NCBI GenBank assembly: GCA_013824055.1
Contig: PNNE01000121.1
Coordinates: forward strand, 1 to 8,528
Direction of reading: 5' to 3'
Length of the DNA stretch: 8,528 bases
Source: Rhodobacter sp.
GTDB taxonomy: Bacteria > Pseudomonadota > Alphaproteobacteria > Rhodobacterales > Rhodobacteraceae
In this document: piece after piece, positions 6,278-8,528 of the stretch
Layout of the letters: each line of letters opens with the position of its first letter
How positions within the stretch are numbered: position 1 is the stretch's first letter
Made by a program: the position numbers and the translations under genes
Notes under the pieces: model-generated
What the model saw: the letters and a program-made list of their open reading frames with translations, nothing else
Told to the model about the DNA's origin: nothing
Databases searched by the model: none

Positions 6278-7207
6278 ATGCTGCAGACGTCCCGTCGCCT
6301 TTTCCGACTGACCCCGGCGCTTCTGGCCGTGGCCCTGCTTGCCGCCTGCGTCGATCCTGCCGCCGGACCCACGGCGTCGACCCAGCCAATGCCCAAGGCG
6401 GGCGAGAACGTCTATGTCGCCACGATGGACGCCGGGATCCAGATTCCCGCGCTGCCGGTCGAGAAGATCCCCGAAACCCACCGCCGCCAGGTCGTCGCCT
6501 ACGAGACCGATCAGCCCGTCGGCACGATCATCATCAACCCCAAGACGCGGCTGCTGTATTACGTCGTCGGCAGGAACAAGGCGATCCGCTACGGCATATC
6601 CGTCGGCCGCGCCGGGTTCGAATGGTCGGGCGAGGCGATTGTCTCCGACAAGCGGGCCTGGCCGACCTGGACTCCGCCGAAAGAGATGATCGCCCGCGAC
6701 CCCAAGCTGGCCAAGTGGGAAAATGGCCAGCCCGGCGGTCCGACCAATCCGCTTGGGGCCCGCGCGATCTATCTGACCTCGGGCGGCAAGGACTATGGCT
6801 ACCGCATCCACGGGACGCCGGAATGGCAATCCATCGGCCGCAATGCCTCGTCCGGCTGTATCCGGATGATCAACCAGGACGTGATGGACCTTTACAGCCG
6901 TCTGACAGGGGGCGAGAAGGTCATCGTCCTGACCGCCGCGGGCGAAATGCCGAAGGGTCTTTTTATCCCCAAGCCTCCCGCGCCGAAGGTGGCGGCAAAG
7001 CCCAAAGCCGCTGCTCCGGTCGTGGTGCCTGCGGGCGCCGTTCCGGCCCTGAAGGTGCTGCCGACGCCGTCGATCGCCACCGGCACGCCTGTCGCGGCGC
7101 CCGCAGTCGCACCCGCCGCGGCCCCAGCCGCCGCCACCGCACCGGCTGCCACGGAGGCGGCCTGCACCGTTGCGCTGGTCAACGGCGCCTGCCCGCCGGG
7201 GAACTGA
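6278..7207 (+). CDS. L,D-transpeptidase (YkuD domain) lipoprotein with Pro/Ala-rich tail
   Basis: 309 residues from ATG 6278. L,D-transpeptidases form 3-3 cross-links in peptidoglycan or attach proteins to it. The N-terminus is a lipoprotein signal with a basic start and lipobox LAAC (residues 21-24), so the mature protein should be lipid-anchored at Cys24, facing the periplasm. The YkuD domain covers about 80-219. It has the catalytic signature with His178 in YRIHGT and SSGCIRM at 191-197, giving nucleophile Cys194 and Arg196. Residues from about 231 to 293 are low-complexity Pro/Ala/Lys/Val sequence, possibly a spacer through the cell wall. The last 16 residues hold two cysteines (296 and 305). 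The start is not certain: no strong ribosome site precedes 6278, and in-frame GTG codons at 6245 and 6266 would add 11 or 4 residues. ATG 6278 gives the best signal peptide. Which peptidoglycan reaction it performs is unknown. Confidence 0.9.
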   Translation: MLQTSRRLFRLTPALLAVALLAACVDPAAGPTASTQPMPKAGENVYVATMDAGIQIPALPVEKIPETHRRQVVAYETDQPVGTIIINPKTRLLYYVVGRNKAIRYGISVGRAGFEWSGEAIVSDKRAWPTWTPPKEMIARDPKLAKWENGQPGGPTNPLGARAIYLTSGGKDYGYRIHGTPEWQSIGRNASSGCIRMINQDVMDLYSRLTGGEKVIVLTAAGEMPKGLFIPKPPAPKVAAKPKAAAPVVVPAGAVPALKVLPTPSIATGTPVAAPAVAPAAAPAAATAPAATEAACTVALVNGACPPGN

Positions 7208-7227
7208 ACCGCGACCGGAAACGCACA

Positions 7228-7249
7228 GGGGGCGCCCACCGGCGCCCCC
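7228..7249. terminator. strong terminator hairpin between convergent genes
   Basis: A perfect 9-bp stem, GGGGGCGCC (7228-7236) with GGCGCCCCC (7241-7249), closes a CACC loop. It is followed on the plus strand by TTCGTCATTT. It lies 20 bp after the transpeptidase stop and 18 bp from the end of the opposing D-lyxose isomerase gene, so it may serve both, although the minus-strand side has no T-tract. Confidence 0.8.
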
Positions 7250-7267
7250 TTCGTCATTTCAGGCCCT

Positions 7268-7951
7268 TCACTTCAGCCAGCGGTCGTAATCGCTGACCAG
7301 AAGATGCCAGGGCGCCTCGTCCTCTTCGATGTCGGCAAAGCGCCCGATCGGCTCGCGGAAGATGTTGTCGGTCAGATCGTCGTTCACCGTCGAGACCTCG
7401 CCGATCAGCACATCGCCGCCCTCGCCCCAGAAGGCGTGCCAGTCGCCCGGCATCAGCGTCACGCTTTCACCGGGCGCGAGCCTGAGCTTCGTCCCCGGCC
7501 CGTAAGGCGTGTCGATCCCGTCGCAGCGCACCATCCCGCCCTTGTCCCAGGCGAAGTTGCCGGTGTCGTCGCTGCCGTAAAGCTCGATCACCAGCGTCGC
7601 CCCGCCGCGGTTGATGATGTCCTCGGCCTTGATGACATGGGTGTGCATCGGCGAAAGCTGGTCCTGGCGGCTGATCAGCAGCTTTTCCGCATAGCACATG
7701 CCGCCGCCGCGCTGCAGGTCGGCCAGACGCCCGTTGCGCAAGGTGAACAGGAACAGCCCCATCTCGTCGAACCGGCCCTGGCCATAGTCGGTGATGTCCC
7801 AGCCGCAGCGCGCATCGATGATGGCACTGACATCCTTGCGCGCCTTGAACTGGTCGGGGGACCAGTTGGCAAAGGGCGGCAGCACGAAACCGTAGTGCCG
7901 GATCATGTCGTCCGCCGCGCGCATGATCTCGTTGATGCGTGACCGTTTCAT
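7268..7951 (-). CDS. D-lyxose isomerase (cupin-type sugar isomerase)
   Basis: 227 residues, cytoplasmic. The family (D-lyxose ketol-isomerases) interconverts D-lyxose and D-xylulose, and members often also act on D-mannose/D-fructose, using a divalent metal such as Mn2+. The cupin metal site is visible: His103 and His105 in PMHTHVIKAEDI, Glu110, and His172 in PGDWHAFWGEGG. The blocks FDEMGLFLFTLRNG (61-74) and MCYAEKLLISRQDQLSPMH (85-103) also fit the family, and the length matches E. coli-type enzymes. ATG 7951 is preceded by GGAGGAG, 5 nt away. The gene probably has its own promoter at 7976-8003 and ends at the shared hairpin. No sugar transporter or kinase gene is next to it in the window, so the physiological sugar cannot be inferred. 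Confidence 0.9.
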   Translation of the reverse strand: MKRSRINEIMRAADDMIRHYGFVLPPFANWSPDQFKARKDVSAIIDARCGWDITDYGQGRFDEMGLFLFTLRNGRLADLQRGGGMCYAEKLLISRQDQLSPMHTHVIKAEDIINRGGATLVIELYGSDDTGNFAWDKGGMVRCDGIDTPYGPGTKLRLAPGESVTLMPGDWHAFWGEGGDVLIGEVSTVNDDLTDNIFREPIGRFADIEEDEAPWHLLVSDYDRWLK

Positions 7952-7975
7952 GCTGTCTCCTCCCGGTTTTCGGGC

Positions 7976-8003
7976 ACTATAACGATTGCGGAAGCGGCCA
8001 CAA
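7976..8003 (-). promoter_or_regulatory. candidate promoter of the D-lyxose isomerase gene
   Basis: Minus-strand TTGTGG (8003-7998) and TATAGT (7981-7976) are separated by 16 nt in the 60-bp gap after the HerA-like gene. The -10 box matches the consensus at five of six positions. The predicted start near 7969 leaves a short leader containing the GGAGGAG ribosome site. Confidence 0.5.
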
Positions 8004-8011
8004 ACGCTTGT

Positions 8012-8528
8012 CTACCGCTTGCCGAAGATCGAGCCCAGGATGCCCCGCACCAGGGCCTGCCCCGACCTGGTCCCCAGCTGCCGGGCGAAACTCTTGGCAA
8101 AGGCGGTGCCGATGGAATCCGACCGGCCCGAGGTGGCGGTCCGCTTCGGCTTGTCCGCGCCATAGCCGTCCGCATCATAGCGCCGCGCCCGCTCGAATTC
8201 GCGCTTGTCCTCGGCCTGACGTTCTTCCAGCCTGGCGGCATCGCGCGCGGCCGCTTCAGCCCTGGCGCGAAGCCTCTCGAAGGCGCTGTCGCGGTCCAGC
8301 ACCTGCTCGTATTTCCCCCGCACCGGAGACCCCGCGATCACCGCCGCCCGCGTCGCCTCGTCCAGCGGGCCAAGCTGGCTGGACGGAGGCCGCACCAGCG
8401 TCCGCTCTGCGATCCCCGGTATCCCCTTCGCCTCCAGCATCGACGTCACCGCCTCGCCAGTGCCGACGTCACGGATCGCCTCGTCGATCTTGAAACGCGG
8501 GTTCGGCCGGTAGGTCTCGGCCGCCTTG
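8012..8528 (-). CDS. HerA-like ATPase/helicase (DUF853, YjgR type), C-terminal part (cut by window edge)
   Basis: The last 171 codons of a gene that enters from the right edge. The first readable stretch, KAAETYRPNPRFKIDEAIRD, and the following GTGEAVTSMLEAKGIPGIAE and RPPSSQLGPL segments match the C-terminal region of E. coli YjgR-like proteins as I remember it. These are putative HerA-type P-loop ATPases of poorly defined function. Next comes a charged, probably helical region rich in Arg, Ala and Glu. The end, SIGTAFAKSFARQLGTRSGQ then ALVRGILGSIFGKR, is the family's conserved tail. Walker A and B motifs would lie outside the window. An internal GTG at 8449 is not a real start because similarity continues upstream of it. 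The stop is TAG at 8014-8012. Confidence 0.88.
   Translation of the reverse strand, partial: KAAETYRPNPRFKIDEAIRDVGTGEAVTSMLEAKGIPGIAERTLVRPPSSQLGPLDEATRAAVIAGSPVRGKYEQVLDRDSAFERLRARAEAAARDAARLEERQAEDKREFERARRYDADGYGADKPKRTATSGRSDSIGTAFAKSFARQLGTRSGQALVRGILGSIFGKR

Noticed and set aside
7962..7974. CCCG/CGGG mini-hairpin next to the D-lyxose isomerase ribosome site
   Set aside because: Only 4 bp of stem with a 5-nt loop, easily expected by chance, so not supported as a regulatory structure.

Overview
The window is GC-rich, densely packed chromosomal DNA. Several points suggest an alphaproteobacterium of the Rhodobacteraceae/Paracoccaceae type: a two-gene pntA-pntB transhydrogenase, a YkuD lipoprotein with an SSGC active-site signature, a HerA-like (DUF853) ATPase tail, and strong G/C preference at third codon positions. 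This placement is inferred from protein character, not from a database match. I see no mobile element, CRISPR array, rRNA or tRNA. No gene-free stretch is longer than about 190 bp.

Left part (1-2527, minus strand): a small membrane methyltransferase of the isoprenylcysteine carboxyl methyltransferase (ICMT)/phospholipid methyltransferase type, then pntA and the first 134 codons of pntB. pntA and pntB are tightly coupled: the pntA stop codon lies in the pntB ribosome binding site. Together they form the proton-pumping membrane transhydrogenase that makes NADPH from NADH.

Middle part (2700-6090, plus strand): kynU (kynureninase), a secreted family 5 glycoside hydrolase, and kynA (tryptophan 2,3-dioxygenase). 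KynA and KynU are the first and third steps of tryptophan breakdown to anthranilate. The formamidase for the second step is not in the window. The unrelated exported hydrolase between the two kyn genes is the most unusual arrangement here. The 172-bp divergent region before kynU holds a promoter whose -35 box is covered by a 14-bp perfect palindrome, which looks like an operator.

Right part (6091-8528): after a hairpin downstream of kynA comes a plus-strand L,D-transpeptidase lipoprotein with its own promoter and a long Pro/Ala-rich tail. A strong 9-bp-stem terminator separates it from a convergent D-lyxose isomerase gene. Upstream of that gene on the same strand is the 3' end of a HerA-like ATPase gene cut by the window edge.

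Overall this looks like ordinary core and metabolic chromosome with one curious insertion in the kynurenine locus. I do not see a convincing new defence, mobile or RNA-based system.
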